From the NCBI GenBank assembly GCA_003427395.1, contig BFEA01000051.1:959921-990640 (forward strand): 30,720 nucleotides of DNA. Direction: 5' to 3'. Each line of letters opens with the position of its first letter. Position 1 is the stretch's first letter. The DNA is from Chara braunii. Lineage: Eukaryota; Streptophyta; Charophyceae; Charales; Characeae. The notes beneath the pieces were generated by a model. The model was not told the origin of the DNA, searched no databases, and worked only from the letters and a program-made list of their open reading frames with translations. This document shows positions 9,404 through 20,255 of this stretch, in pieces. Made by a program: the position numbers and the translations under genes.

Positions 9404-11350
9404 CCTGTCGGCGCGTGCGATAAAGGGATAGCTGCCGCTCTTTGAGGGGAGGGGGGGGGGGGAATGCCGAGTACGTGAAAAGCAGTGAGTTTCTTATTGC
9501 GCACATAAATAAAAAAAAGAAGTGCTAGCGTGAGAATGCCCTGAAATATTGTCTGTGGTTTGTAACGAGTCCTCCTTTTTGTCACAGCCTACATACACCG
9601 CTGGCGCGCTGCAGTGCCCGACCCTCCCTCTCCACTGTGCGCCACTGACAGATAAGACGATCCTGAGAATTCTTTGACGTCGAGGGCAGTGGTGGTTCAA
9701 ACTACCAGTGCACCTCCCGCTCCTCTGAAGCTCGCAACGGTTTGCATTCCGCATGAAAAGCTCGGCCTACCGAACCGGAGGAGGGTACCCGGAGGAGGGT
9801 ACCGGAGCAGTCATGTCCAGAGCGCCAAATGTCTCCTCTGTTCAATCAGTGAAGGAAAACAGAAAAGAAAAAACTGATTTCGGACATGCTTCACTGGCGG
9901 CAATGGTGGTGGCTGATGGTGGATCTAAAATGTCCCCTATCTTGGGATCGCGGGATTTGAACCTACAATCTGCCCAAGTATGGTGTACTTCAAGTGTTTG
10001 TCGGTTTTGTTCTTGATGGGATCCGGACGTGGAATCAAGCAAGGAAATTACAGTTGTTTTTTTTGCCCTTACTATTTTAGGTTGTGTTTTGAAACCTGGA
10101 CATGCTTGCAGCGTCTCTGTTTGCCTCGTATATTGGTAGAACCATTTTGGCTGGTAGTTTTAGGCATTTGTTTTGGACGCAGACCGGGTCGGCCCAGGCA
10201 AGTAGCAGTAAGGCAAAGCTCTGATTGAGAAATTATTCATCGTATTTCGGCTGCATGATGAGAATGAAAGTGTGCTACTTTCAGCACTGATTGAGGAGAG
10301 AGAGGGCACAACCATAGCCGTGTTTCAACTTGGCGTTCACTGGACGGTTTCTTGAGCTGATTGTTGCGTGTTGCTCGGGGAGGCAGGGTGCTTAATCTAC
10401 ATCAGATTTCTCTGGTTTCATCGACTATTTTGGGTGTGATTGCGTGTGGGCCATCGAATGGGGCGGATCAATGGGCAGGGCGCGCGCAGAGACTGTTTTC
10501 CAGTGGTTTGTTCACAGCGCGCGAGTTAACGTGGTGAGGGCAGCCACGCGCACAGTGTGCGATGAGCGTCGATCGACGGGAATATCTCGCAACGGGAAGC
10601 GCCGGATAGTGGGTGGCCGTCGTTTTATTCCACTTTTATCCAGAGTTATCTTATCTCAATCAAGTGTGTTGGCGAGATGATGCATAAAAGCACTTGTGAT
10701 TCATGGAATTCGTAACAGTGGCATTGGAGCTGGATATGATCTTGACTTGGGAGAAGTTGGCGCATTTGTCGGTCTTGGATAGCTGCCACCTCAACAAGAT
10801 CGCACATGTCAACTAGCTACCTGGTCCCATTATCTTATTTTGTACGGGCTCCAAAAGGAGTGATACCGTGCGTGAGGAGGTGGGGACATGTTTTTTCCTT
10901 CTTTTTTAATGATTCTGGAATCTGGGCCGTGCCTGTTACATCAGCTGTACGCACTCAACGCGGCTCCTTGTTATGGTCGAGAGGTTCTGACACAGCGGCA
11001 ATGATTACTTCCCAACTGGAACGATCTACCACTGCTCCACCCCATCTTTTCAAGAATTACTGTCACTGCTAGGACTAGGCCGGATCTTGACAGCATTGAT
11101 TGCTTCCCTTTGGAAGGATTAACTGCCAGATCATAACTTGAGATCTTGTGCTTTCTAATTCATCTGCTTAATCTGCCGGTTGCTATTTATATCTAATGTC
11201 TAGCCGATGAAATAAGCTGATCGTCTGAGCCATTCCTCTCAGTCCACTGACATGGGAGTCCACCCGTGCTATCCTTTCCCTTGCCTATCCTTCTCCTTGG
11301 TAAAAGCACCTTCAGCTGGATAAGCAACCGGACTGCTGCTCCCCAGAATA
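9404..11350. other. Unassigned stretch
   Basis: No domain could be recognised in any frame, including 10444-10680 and 10806-11072 on the plus strand. Small features are a 14-bp exact tandem (CCGGAGGAGGGTAC at 9775 and 9789) and one exact B-box match, GGTTCAAATCC, on the minus strand at 9953-9963, which lacks the rest of a tRNA. Confidence 0.45.
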
Positions 11351-11379
11351 GATGCGGCATTTCGGTTTGTCAAAAGAGA

Positions 11380-11502
11380 AAGAGAAAAAAAAAGAGGAAA
11401 AAAAGAGGAAAAAAAGAGAAAAAAAAGAGAAAAAAAAATTGGAAAAAAACTTAAAAAAGAGAAGAAAAAAACGAAAAAAAAAACTTAAAAAAAAGAAAAA
11501 AA
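11380..11502. repeat. A-rich tract (GAAAAA)n
   Basis: Blocks of four to eight A separated by G, AG or AGG cover the interval. It is low complexity; the minus-strand Phe/Ser frame across it is not a gene. Confidence 0.9.
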
Positions 11503-11640
11503 GGTAGGCTACCAGCCGGGCCGTCCGGGTCACCCTATTTTCCCAGGCAGCCCGGCCGTGCAAGGACCAGGGAAGGTCCCAGCCAAAAAAAAAGAAAATC
11601 CGAAAAAAAACTATGTTATGCAGAAAAATTCAAAAATAAA

Positions 11641-11659
11641 CTTTTTTTTTTTTTTTTTA
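11641..11659. repeat. T homopolymer
   Basis: A run of about 18 T. Just upstream, at about 11514-11562, GCCGGGC and GCCCGGC could pair across a 30-base loop. Confidence 0.85.
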
Positions 11660-12810
11660 CAACACCCCCTGGGGCGGGGTCCCATTAGCAGTCGGATAGG
11701 AGTGTGGCCGATCCAGTGTGACACTGAGTGGCAGCGGCCAGACAAGTTCATTACGAATTTCTGGGCTGAGAAAACAGGAAAAAGGGCAAAAAAAAAAGAA
11801 GAAACAGAAGAGACCTCCCACCGGAAATCACAGCAGCGTGCTTCCCAGCCATCAGATCACAAATGATCTGATGGTGGTGGTTGCAAAAACAGTGAACAAA
11901 GTAACCGCCACGTTTTCTGGAATAAACTCGACTTCTGACAGCAGTGATCTTGACACCCTCCATATACTCCGTGATTGAAGGAGGGCTCCACCCAATGAGA
12001 TAATTGCACAACAGCAAGTAAAATGCTGAAAATCTTCTATCCAGTGGGCTAAGGCCGACCCCAACCTCGTTTGGGGTTGGCCACACCCCCAACCGATTGA
12101 AAAGATTCCGGCGGGAAGCTGTCTTTGCACGGGCATGCCCAGTGTTAAGGAGAGGAGGGGAACGAAAATCTCCTTACTTTTTCGGGTAATACATGTAAAA
12201 TACTGACAGTGGGATCACGAGTAGTGCACGGCAGGCCGCGGTCTGACCATGCAGAACGTAGGCGCTCCCTCTCCTAATCTCCTTTCTAAGTCCTTGCAAT
12301 TCCGTGTTCTTCGCGCATGTATGCACACTATAAATTTCGGCTGCGCGATTAGATAGCTCTCTTAACCAGTTGTTGGAAGCTCGGGGTAGCGCGATCAGCG
12401 AGGGTCGGCTCACGAACGAAGTAAGAGGTAAGTGAAGTGGGAGTCGGGCGAACCGACGAGCTGGTGCCGAATGCGCAGGGTTGACGCGTGGGGCTACGAC
12501 GGACTGTAGCACGTGGGCGAACCTGACGGGCGCAGTAGGACTAAGCGGGGTGACAACTTCGTGGGTTGGTGCGTGACGACGGACTGTCCGCATCGAAGAA
12601 GAGAGAGAGAGAGAAAGAGAGAGCTGAGGTTGATGGACATGGATTTGCAGTTTCTTTGTCTTGTCTCCCTCTTTACTTTTGTATATAAATTTTGGATTTC
12701 GGCTCAGGGCGATTCGCCCGTTTTCTTTTGTTTTCGGAATCTTAGCTTTGGTTTCAGCCCCCACTTGTTTTGCGATTGATTTTGATCACGTTTATTGTGC
12801 GTTTTGTCGA
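11660..12810. other. Unassigned stretch that may contain the true start of the 5' LTR
   Basis: A hairpin lies at 12053-12082: GGCCGACCCCAA, six-base loop, TTGGGGTTGGCC, with one mismatch. TATA-like words occur at about 12330 and 12681. A GA-rich run is at 12599-12624. The homologous part of the 3' LTR is deleted, so I cannot place the outer LTR boundary inside this interval. Confidence 0.4.
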
Positions 12811-13973
12811 ATGAATGGATGAATGAATGATATAGTTGTTGTTTTTCCTGACTGGTCATCGTCTTTGCTTGCCATTTTGATACGCCATTGAAGCATAGCA
12901 GAAATGCTGACGTCTGATGTACAATGACACCTTGCATGCTTGCGGACCACTGAGTGATTAGATGATTGGGTAGTTGTCCATGACACGTGGCGATTTTGCA
13001 TGAGGAATTAGACTCTCATTTCTCCAGAAACCAGCGAATACCTCGCGGGGCTACGTGTAAGCGCAATTTGATCTGCGCAGCCTACACGCATCCACGCGCG
13101 CCGATTCGCGACCATTAACGATTCTGACACCCGCGGTATCGGATAGGCGGGAATTTTCCTTCCTTCGCGCACCTAGACGGATAGGAATTTCCGATATCAC
13201 ATCGGGAAATCCCCTTGCCCGTTAGATGCGTGCGAAAGGTTTTCACTACGCCGCAATGACAAGCTGTCGGACTCATGGGATTCAGAGTACTTCGAACCTT
13301 GGGTAAGAGAAGAACTTAGGCAGAGACGACCATAATTCCCCTGTCTAACCGAGAACCGATTGTGCCCGAAGGAGTTTCGTTGTGCCGTAACCAGCGATCC
13401 GAGGTGCCCCGATTACCGAACTACGTATAATACGCAATACTTCATATCCCCTGGCTTTGTCGTTATCAGTACCAACTTCCCTCCCTTCCGTTTTCTCCTC
13501 CCATATCACCAGCTCACTGTGGTACCGTGGAATTCCATCGCCCCGTGTTGGGCCCACACGCTGTGCAGAAACTGCAGACGACGTGGCCACCACCGAACCC
13601 CGGGGACTAAGGAGCGTAACTATGCCACGCGGCGACAGGTGCCACGTGTCTGCCCCCGAGGATCCGATTTCTAGGAACCGCAACCCTCACGAGCCTCTTC
13701 CGAACCACCGTCACCAAAACAGACGGATCAGACGACCTCTCATGCACTGCGCATGCCATCTGCCTTATGCTCCACGACATCAACCGCCATCAGACCAAAA
13801 GCAACCCGGCCCTTAGTCCTATCGCATCTATGCCCCTGAATCCTTTCCATAGGAGATCTCAGTTCCAACCTGGGATTCCACCCCCACTTTCCCCAAAAAT
13901 CCTTGGCACACCCCTTTTCGCACTTCCAGGCCCACATCCCACTCCGATCAGGAAGTCGCGCCGGGCTTGAGGT
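12811..13973 (+). mobile_element. 5' LTR of Ty3/gypsy element (at least this much)
   Basis: Two blocks match the 3' end of the element with no indels inside them: 12811-13035 against 19333-19557 (225 bases each) and 13291-13976 against 19570-20255 (686 bases each). Counting by eye gives about 40 mismatches in the longer block, or roughly 94% identity. The segment 13036-13290 is missing from the other copy. The right edge is set by the primer-binding site that starts at 13974. The left edge is unknown because the 3' copy is truncated there. A TATA-like word (CGTATAATACG) at about 13427 may be the promoter. Confidence 0.85.
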
Positions 13974-13986
13974 TGGTATAGGAGCC
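13974..13986 (+). other. Primer-binding site, initiator-Met tRNA type
   Basis: TGGTATAGGAGCC matches the plant initiator-Met primer site TGGTATCAGAGCC at 11 of 13 positions and lies exactly where LTR homology stops. It would prime minus-strand cDNA synthesis. The two mismatches fit general decay. Confidence 0.75.
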
Positions 13987-14118
13987 CGACACGTGGCAGG
14001 GTTCTAGGACTCATAGCTGGGCGATCTGGCTAACAGGGGACGACCTCGACCTCAGAACGCGCAGCGACGCGATCCCGTCGTCACCAGAAGCCGGTCTGCG
14101 GACCGACGGGCTATCAAC

Positions 14119-14669
14119 ATGAATGGTAATCGGCAGAACCCCCAACAGAACCCGAATCCCCAGCAGAATCCTAATCAACCCGTACCACGAGTACGGGCAC
14201 CCATGACGCCACCGATCTCTATCTATTCGATCCCGCTCATCACCTTGTTGGAGCATGGTTGGCCACGCTCTGAGCTCAGCAGTATGATGACAATGAGGCG
14301 CAGGTAAATATCCCCGCACGCTTGGGAGGAGACGCCCATCAGTGGTTTAGCACCTTTGTATGGGTCGATCTCCCGACGTTCGAGCGAGATTTCTTGAATC
14401 GATTCGACTACATCCACCCGGAACAGACTCTTTTTATGATCAAAGATCGAGTCCAATATCCCCTCGAATCTGTCACCGAGTATCGAAACCAATTCTATAG
14501 GATGTTTGTGAAAACGGAACGAGGCAAACAGGTAGGCAGAGATTTGTTCATTGATGGGCTCCGCAGCAGAACGATGAGGGTGAAACTGCGAAAACAGTTT
14601 TCCCCCATCAATCGCACACTGCAACAGATCATGGCAGCCGCAGAGGAAATGGAACAAAATTCGTTGTGA
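14119..14669 (+). pseudogene. gag: Gag, N-terminal and capsid part (Ty3/gypsy)
   Basis: Gag forms the cytoplasmic virus-like particle. The likely start is the ATG at 14119, opening an Asn/Gln/Pro-rich segment. A frameshift near 14265-14275 moves reading into the frame that ends at 14669. That frame has QQYDDNEAQV, then LGGDAHQWFSTF and FERDFLNRF, the pattern of the Retrotrans_gag capsid domain, and ends in KQFSPINRTLQQIMAAAEEM. A second frameshift near 14665 separates it from the zinc-knuckle part. Originally this was probably one continuous Gag-Pol frame. Family assignment rests on the WFxTFxxxxLPTFERDF-like block and on position after the primer-binding site. Confidence 0.82.
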
Positions 14670-15802
14670 GTTTCCTAGAAGGGGAAGACTATCCTAGGGA
14701 AGGAGACTTGTCCGAACTAGCGAGAGCTAAAGCTGAGTTGGCTGCACTACAGAACAAATTTGAAAACATGGGGTTTGTGTCGGGCCCTGTCACCTATCTG
14801 GAACAGATTAGTCCCAAACGACCGGTCCCGAGTTTGATTACGAGCATGCCCGTGCCCATGATGACAGCACCCCCGCCCCCGACCGAAACCCCCGCACGAC
14901 CGAATGAGTCTTCTGCCCTATTGGAACTAACCAAAACACTGGTCAATTTGATTCAGGAAAGCAAAAAGGAACAGCGGGAGCACAACACTCGAATAGAGGC
15001 AATGATATGGTCGATGCGACCAATAGCGGTGCGTGCCGCCCCGATTCAACACGGATTGGCTCCGGCACCCCCTCCCGCAGGGATCCCTGGCAATCTGGAT
15101 GTCTGTTACACATGTCATCAGCCAGGGCACATAGCCCGAGATAGCCCCCATCGACCCCCGCAGCAACGAGTCGGAGCCTTACCTGTAGCAACGGCCCCGA
15201 TCGCCAACGAACCTGGACGAGTAGGGGCATTGATGGAAGAAATGGAAGGAGGCGGAAGCACATTAGCTACGATAGAGGAAGCTGCTGAACTAATCTCGTT
15301 GGATCAGTATGTAACGCTTGGCTACCCGGGGCTTGGGATGATTGGAACGATTAGACCCGCGCCAGAACAAAGAGAAGTGGCGGAATGGCGACCTTCTCCA
15401 GGAGAAATGGAGTTGGGAGGACCCATTTTCGTCACGGGGGAAATCGATGTTCTCAACATCGTCCGAGCCTTGGATCATCGGATTCCTCTTCCGATTGGTC
15501 ATCTACGTTCGATATCGGAACAAGCCAACGAACGAATGTTGCAACATTGCAAGGCGAATCGGAAGCGATTCGTCCTTGCACGAACCTCGAGCACAAAAAC
15601 AAAAAATCCCACGCCAGATGAAAACGCAGCAGGTACTTCAGACCCGATACAATTAGGATTGATTCAAAAAGATGATCATTTTCTACGGATTAAACCAATA
15701 CCGTGGAAATCCGCAGAATGCGATATTGAGGTATGGGGAATCCCATATAATGCTATCATTGATTCCGGGGCCGCTGTTCTAGCTATCTCATTAAGGGTTT
15801 GA
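14666..15802 (+). pseudogene. Gag zinc knuckle and start of aspartic protease
   Basis: The 378-residue frame (opened by GTG, so not a real start) continues Gag. Residues 147-160 read CYTCHQPGHIARDS, a CCHC nucleic-acid-binding knuckle in which the last Cys is Ser (AGC at 15143-15145). Before it lie a Pro/Thr-rich linker and a charged helix (QESKKEQREHN). Near the C terminus, YNAIIDSGAAVLAIS carries the DSGA active site of a retropepsin, with Asp at 15761. The frame stops at 15802, and a one-base shift at about 15797 restores protease sequence in the next frame. Loss of the knuckle Cys and the shift both point to a dead copy. Confidence 0.85.
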
Positions 15803-16388
15803 AAGGGCAGGAAGAAAGAACGATTTAATCATGCTTACGGAAAAAGATCAGCTCGTTTCAGCAGATGAAGAGAAAATTAAAACGGTGGGACGAATTACCA
15901 ACGTTGGTTTTCGATTAGGAAAAGTACATGCCTTGGGAGATGTCGTAGTTTTAGATGTAAACACTTACGACATCCTTTTTGGTCTTCCCGCCCTGGTGGC
16001 CTTGCACGCCAATCTGGACTTCGAGAGGCGATCCATTGTCCTCCGTAATACAGGAGGGAAGCCCTATGTTGTACCTATGAGACTGACTCTTCGAACTATG
16101 GCTAACGTAACCCCGCGAGTTGCTCCCATAATGACGGGAACTCTCCGCGTGATCACCTGGGATAACTTTGTTGACGGTGAACAATCTCCGAAGGACGCAA
16201 ACATCAGTGACGAGGACGATCCAGTAACTCTGGAAATGGCGCAACAACGTATCTATTACGCTGTACAACGAGCAAACACAAGATCGCTAAGCCTGATTGA
16301 TCAGAGTCTACAGAGAACACAAGCCATGATTATGGGTGAACCCCTCGTGCAGATTTCGAGGATGGTCGATTCTTTGGAACCCCCTTGA
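15803..16388 (+). pseudogene. Aspartic protease C-terminal part and linker
   Basis: From 15831 the frame gives TVGRITNVGFRLGKVHALGD and then DVNTYDILFGLPALVALHAN, the hydrophobic-hydrophobic-Gly block (ILFGLP) that closes the retropepsin fold. FERRSIVLRN follows. Residues from about 95 on are an acidic linker with no known domain. The frame ends at 16388. The word ATTCTTTGGAACCCCCT near that stop recurs at about 16525, so a short duplication may sit here. The enzyme would mature Gag-Pol in the particle. Confidence 0.8.
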
Positions 16389-16658
16389 ACCCTGTACGAA
16401 GGCATCTCCCCTTTACTCGCACGATATAATGACAAAAGACACTACTGCGACATCCCGAATCTTCCACGATCTCTTTTGACACTTGCAAAAGAGATACGAT
16501 GGATACGTTTGGGGGCGGAGACCAATTCTTTGGAACCCCCTGAGCGCCTCGAAACCAGACTCAGAATTAAAATCGCAACGAAACCAGTGCCATGGCAGGA
16601 CATTCGAGACGGAATAACACCGGAAGAACACGTGGCCATTTGAGAACAGAATGCACAA
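16389..16658 (+). pseudogene. Pol linker between protease and RT, frame broken
   Basis: No domain is seen. Short open pieces such as KPVPWQDIRDGITPEEH occur just before a TGA at about 16640, in keeping with a decayed linker. The start of the next frame, 16659, is therefore arbitrary. Confidence 0.5.
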
Positions 16659-17868
16659 ATGATGGCCATGGTATTCTCCTGGCGATCGGACAATTCGTTT
16701 ATTTTCGCGCCCCCCCCAAAAAACACTAAGCGGGTGAGTACAAAACACATCGATGTACGGATATGGGATGAGTTGTACGAGTTGCACGTGCCCCAATACG
16801 TACCTGATGAGATCCATCATCTAATCGCGGAAATTCTAAAAGAATACAAGGGAGCGATTAGTCTGACGGACATAGACATTGGGTTGTCATTAGTCATACA
16901 ACACGAGATTCAAACCGGAAACCATCCCCCGATTCATTGTAAGCCCTACAGATACTCCCTGGTGGAACGAAAAACGGCCCTTGAGCGGATCCGAGAATTC
17001 GAAGCTAATGGTTGGATCGAACCCGCCACCGGGCCATGGTCGTTCCCTGTAGTATTGGTGCCGAAAAATAAAAGATCGATTCGCATATGCATTGATTATC
17101 GCAAGTTGAATCATATCACGATTCAAGATGTGTACCCCCTTCCCAGGATTGATGATTTGCTGGATGCGATTGGATGTGCTAATTATTTCAGTAAATTTGA
17201 TATTCGCCACGATTTTCACCACATCCTGGTTAAGGAGGAAGATCGGCCGAAAAACGGCCTTCGTACTATTTGATGGCACGTGGCAGTGGGTTCGATGTCC
17301 GATGGGGATTTGCAACGCGTCTGCCACATTTCAACGGGCTATGAACGTGACGTTTCAGAACTTCGTCAACAAGACGCGGCTCACTCAGGGGATGATTAAC
17401 TTGTGTGTCATCGTGTACATGGACGACATCCTCGTCTACTCGGAGACCTTTCACGGGCATGCACAACACATCGAATGGACACTGGGAGCTCTGAGAGACG
17501 CTGGGTTCAAAATCGCACTCGAGAAAAGCGAGTTTTTTCTCTCGGAAATCTCGTTCTTGGGTTACGTGGTGACACGTGGAGGACTGCGACCAGATTCAAG
17601 GAAAGTCGCGGTGGTGAAAGATGCTCCTGTCCCCACGTCAGTGACGCAGGTTCGAGCTTTCCTGGGACAGGCATCGTACTACCGTCGTTTTATCAAAGGT
17701 TTCGCTGCGATTGTGCGACCTCTAACGAATCTGCTACGAAAGGACCAGCCCCTTAGTTGGGATGCAGAGTGCGAACAGGCCTTCGCCACCCTCAAAGGCG
17801 CTCTGGCGACAACACCTATTTTGACCCGGCCGGACCCTACGAAGCAGCTCATTTTCATCACGGACTAG
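16659..17868 (+). pseudogene. Ty3/gypsy reverse transcriptase
   Basis: RT makes cDNA from the element RNA. The first frame (16659-17273) carries IEPATGPWSFPVVLVPKN, RICIDYRKLNHITIQDVYPL and FSKFDIRHDFHHI, which are RT motifs 1 to 3 with the first catalytic Asp in FDIR. A shift in the A run at 17249-17253 moves reading to the frame ending at 17868: TAFVLFDGTWQWVRCPMGIC, ATFQRAMN, YMDDILVYS with both catalytic Asp (17422-17427), then GFKIALEKSEF, FLGYVVTRGG and the LSWDAECEQAFATLK start of the RNase H connection. It ends in the stop TAG at 17866. All RT motifs are present, so only the shift and the stop break it. Confidence 0.93.
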
Positions 17869-18342
17869 CAGCCAGAGGATATTTTCGCTATTCTAGCGCA
17901 GAAGGGGAGCGACGACCGAGAGCACGTCATCGAGTACGCGTCTCGTACGGTGCCAAACGAACGAAGGAACGATTCAGCCCCGCAAGGTGAATGCTATGCT
18001 GTAGTATGGGGAATCCAACACTTCCATCCGTACTTGTACGGACAAAAGTTCCTCCTTGTAACCGATCACGAGTCATTATTGACTCTCAAGAAGCTCACTA
18101 ATTACACGGGTATGATTGGACGGTGGGCGGTGCGCCTACAGGAATACGACTTCGACATCATCCATCGAAAGACAGAGAGACACGGCAACGCGGACGGGTT
18201 GACACGTCTGCATCGCCCCGCTAAGGTGCCTAAGGGTGAAGAAATCATTCCGTGGAAGGAGCCAGAGTCAGCCAGCGGACCCAAGTACGGACAAGTGGCA
18301 GTCCTTCCACGTGGCAAGAAGGAGGCGATTGGCAATGGGTGA
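17869..18342 (+). pseudogene. Ty3/gypsy RNase H
   Basis: Reading continues in the same frame after the stop at 17866-17868, which falls directly after the Asp of LIFITD, the first catalytic position. Next come EHVIEYASRT, SAPQGECYAVVWGIQHFHPY with the catalytic Glu, LLVTDHESLLTL with the next Asp, IIHRKTERHGNADGLTRL with the last one. RNase H degrades the RNA strand during cDNA synthesis. The frame ends at 18342 with a charged tail that has no domain. Assignment is secure. Confidence 0.9.
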
Positions 18343-18399
18343 CGGAGGTAATCCCACAACTCCTCTCTCTCCCCTCTCATCTTCATCTTTCCTCTCCCT

Positions 18400-18720
18400 A
18401 CCCGACAAATTTTATTATTTTTGTGAAGCGATCTCGCGCGTCTACTCAATCCCTATGTGTCCTAGTGGGGAAGGGTATGCAGAACGGATAGACTGTCAAC
18501 AGTGTGCCGCACGAGCCCATGGCTCGTGCATCCAGTACAGAAATGGCGATAAGCCTTGGTTGTGTCCCTTGTGTCGGACTGATAAGATCCTGATTGAAGC
18601 TCGATTTCTTGACGCCACGTCGGAAGGGTTGGAAAAGACCCGGCAGTCTGGAAGGGCCGAGGTATGGACGGACATTGCTCTAATTGCCACCTTGGTAGGA
18701 ACCCCCTCCAGGACTTCACT
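18400..18720 (+). pseudogene. PHD-like zinc finger between RNase H and integrase
   Basis: In the frame 18236-18784, about 18458-18586 encodes MCPSGEGYAERIDCQQC, then AHGSC, then PWLCPLC. The spacing Cx2C-x4-H-x2-C-x13-Cx2C, with Trp two residues before the next-to-last Cys, matches a PHD finger; the first ligand is missing or displaced, leaving seven of eight. PHD fingers bind histone H3 tails. The frame is not that of RNase H, and the following integrase lies in a third frame (shift near 18700), so the joins are decayed. Other Cys/His binuclear fingers remain possible. I infer a role in chromatin targeting, parallel to the integrase chromodomain of other gypsy elements. Confidence 0.6.
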
Positions 18721-19332
18721 AAGGAAGACCGCAGGAGGGCCAATGAAAGGGCTCAGGATTATCATTGGAACGAGGGCCGGTTAGAAAAGTGGAAGACGGA
18801 TGGTAGCGGGATTTGGATGGTAGTGTTGCACCCGTTCATGAGGTATGACTGGGTTAAGACGGCGCATGAGGAAATTGCAGCCCATTTTGCCGTACGAATC
18901 ACGGAAGCGGCAATCGACAAAAACGAATGGTATTGGTCCAATATTCGTGATGATGTGAAATTCATCGTCGCGAACTGCTAGGTCTGAGCTGCTGACAAGG
19001 CGCCGATCCAGCTGCCAAGATCGATAGTACCGACGGTAGTTGAACGACCTTTTCAAAGGGTTAGCATGGATACTACCGATATTGTGGTGCCCCCTGGACC
19101 TAATAGCTGTGAGTATTCAATCCTAGTGCTATTCGTGGACCACTTTTCTAAATGGATCGAGGCATATCTGTGTCGTACGCGACAAGCAGCTGAAATTGCG
19201 CGATACGTCAACCGGTTTCTAGGGATGCACCAGGACACAGAGGAAATCCTAACCGACAATGGGGTAGAATTCAGAGGAGAAGTTTTAAGGAATCTGGTCG
19301 TACATGGTGTTGCCATTCGGAACACTGCACCA
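18664..19332 (+). pseudogene. Ty3/gypsy integrase, truncated before the catalytic Glu
   Basis: From about 18700 the frame gives KEDRRRANERAQDYHW, LEKWKTDGSGIWMVVLHPFM and AHEEIAAHFAV, the HH half of the HHCC finger, then FIVANC. Two stops flank the expected second Cys (TAG 18979, TGA at about 18985). The same frame resumes with KAPIQLPRSIVP and the core: MDTTDIVVPPG (first catalytic Asp), VLFVDHFSKWIEAY, LTDNGVEFRGE (second Asp). Sequence ends at IRNTAP and passes directly into LTR sequence at 19333. The catalytic Glu, the C-terminal domain and the polypurine tract are therefore lost by deletion. Confidence 0.92.
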
Positions 19333-20255
19333 ATGAATGGATGAATGAATGGTATAGTTGTTGTTTTTCCTGACTGGTCATTGTCTTTGCTTGCCATTTT
19401 GATACGCCATTGAAGCATAGTAGAAATGTTGACGTCTGATGTACAATGACACCTTGCATGCTTGCGGACCACTGAGTGATTAGATGATTGGGTAGTTGTC
19501 CATGTCTCGTGGCGATTTTGCACGAGGAATTAGACTCTCATTTCTCCAGAAACCAGCAAAGAATGCGCATTCGAACCTTGGGTAAGAGAAGAACTTAGGC
19601 AGAGATGACCATAATTCCCCTGTCTAACCGAGAACCGATTGTGCCCCAGGGAGTTCCGCTGTGCCGTAACCAGCGATCCGAGGTGCCCCGATTACCCAAC
19701 TACGTATAATACGCAATACTTCATATCCCCCGGCTTTGTCGTTATCACTACCAACTTCCCTCCCTTCCATCTTCTCCTCCCATATCACCAGCTCATTGTG
19801 GGACCGTGGAATTCCATTGCCCCGTATTGGCCCCACACGCCGTGCAGAAACTGCAGACGACGCGGCCACCACCGAACCCCGGGGACTGCGGAGCGTAACT
19901 ATGCCACGCGGCGACAGGTGCCACGTGTCTGCCCCTGAGGATCCGATTTCTAGGAACCGCAGCCCTCACGAGCCTCTTCCGAACCGCCGTCACCAAAACA
20001 GACGGATCAGACGGCCTCTGATGCACCGCGCATGCCATCTGCCTTATGCTGCACGACATCGACCGCCATCAGACCGAAAGCAACCTGCCCCTTAGTCCTA
20101 TTGCATCTATGCCCCTGAATCCTTGCCACAGGAGATCTCAGTTCCGACCTGGGACTCCACCCCCACTTTCCCCAAAAATCCTTGGCACACCCCTTTTCGC
20201 ACTTCAAGGCCCACATCCCACTCCGATCAGGAAGTCACTCCGGGTGTGAGGTTGG
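19333..20255 (+). mobile_element. Truncated 3' LTR of the Ty3/gypsy element
   Basis: It is the partner of the 5' LTR described above. Its left part is missing because the integrase runs straight into it. Inside, 255 bases of the 5' copy (13036-13290) are replaced by 12 bases (19558-19569). The right end falls at about 20252 by homology to the base before the primer-binding site; three further bases match by chance or by the primer site. Open frames in both LTR copies (for example 19639-19938) are not taken as genes. Confidence 0.85.

Noticed and set aside
9953-9963. Possible tRNA gene on the minus strand with an exact B box GGTTCAAATCC
   Set aside because: No A box at a suitable distance and no pairing acceptor arms were found.
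11312-11563. A Phe/Ser-rich minus-strand frame resembling membrane segments
   Set aside because: It is the A-rich tract read in reverse; composition alone explains the hydrophobic runs.
13360-13674. Open frames in both LTR copies with similar protein sequence
   Set aside because: Similarity follows from LTR identity; the LTRs differ at many sites without sparing any frame, and no domain is present.
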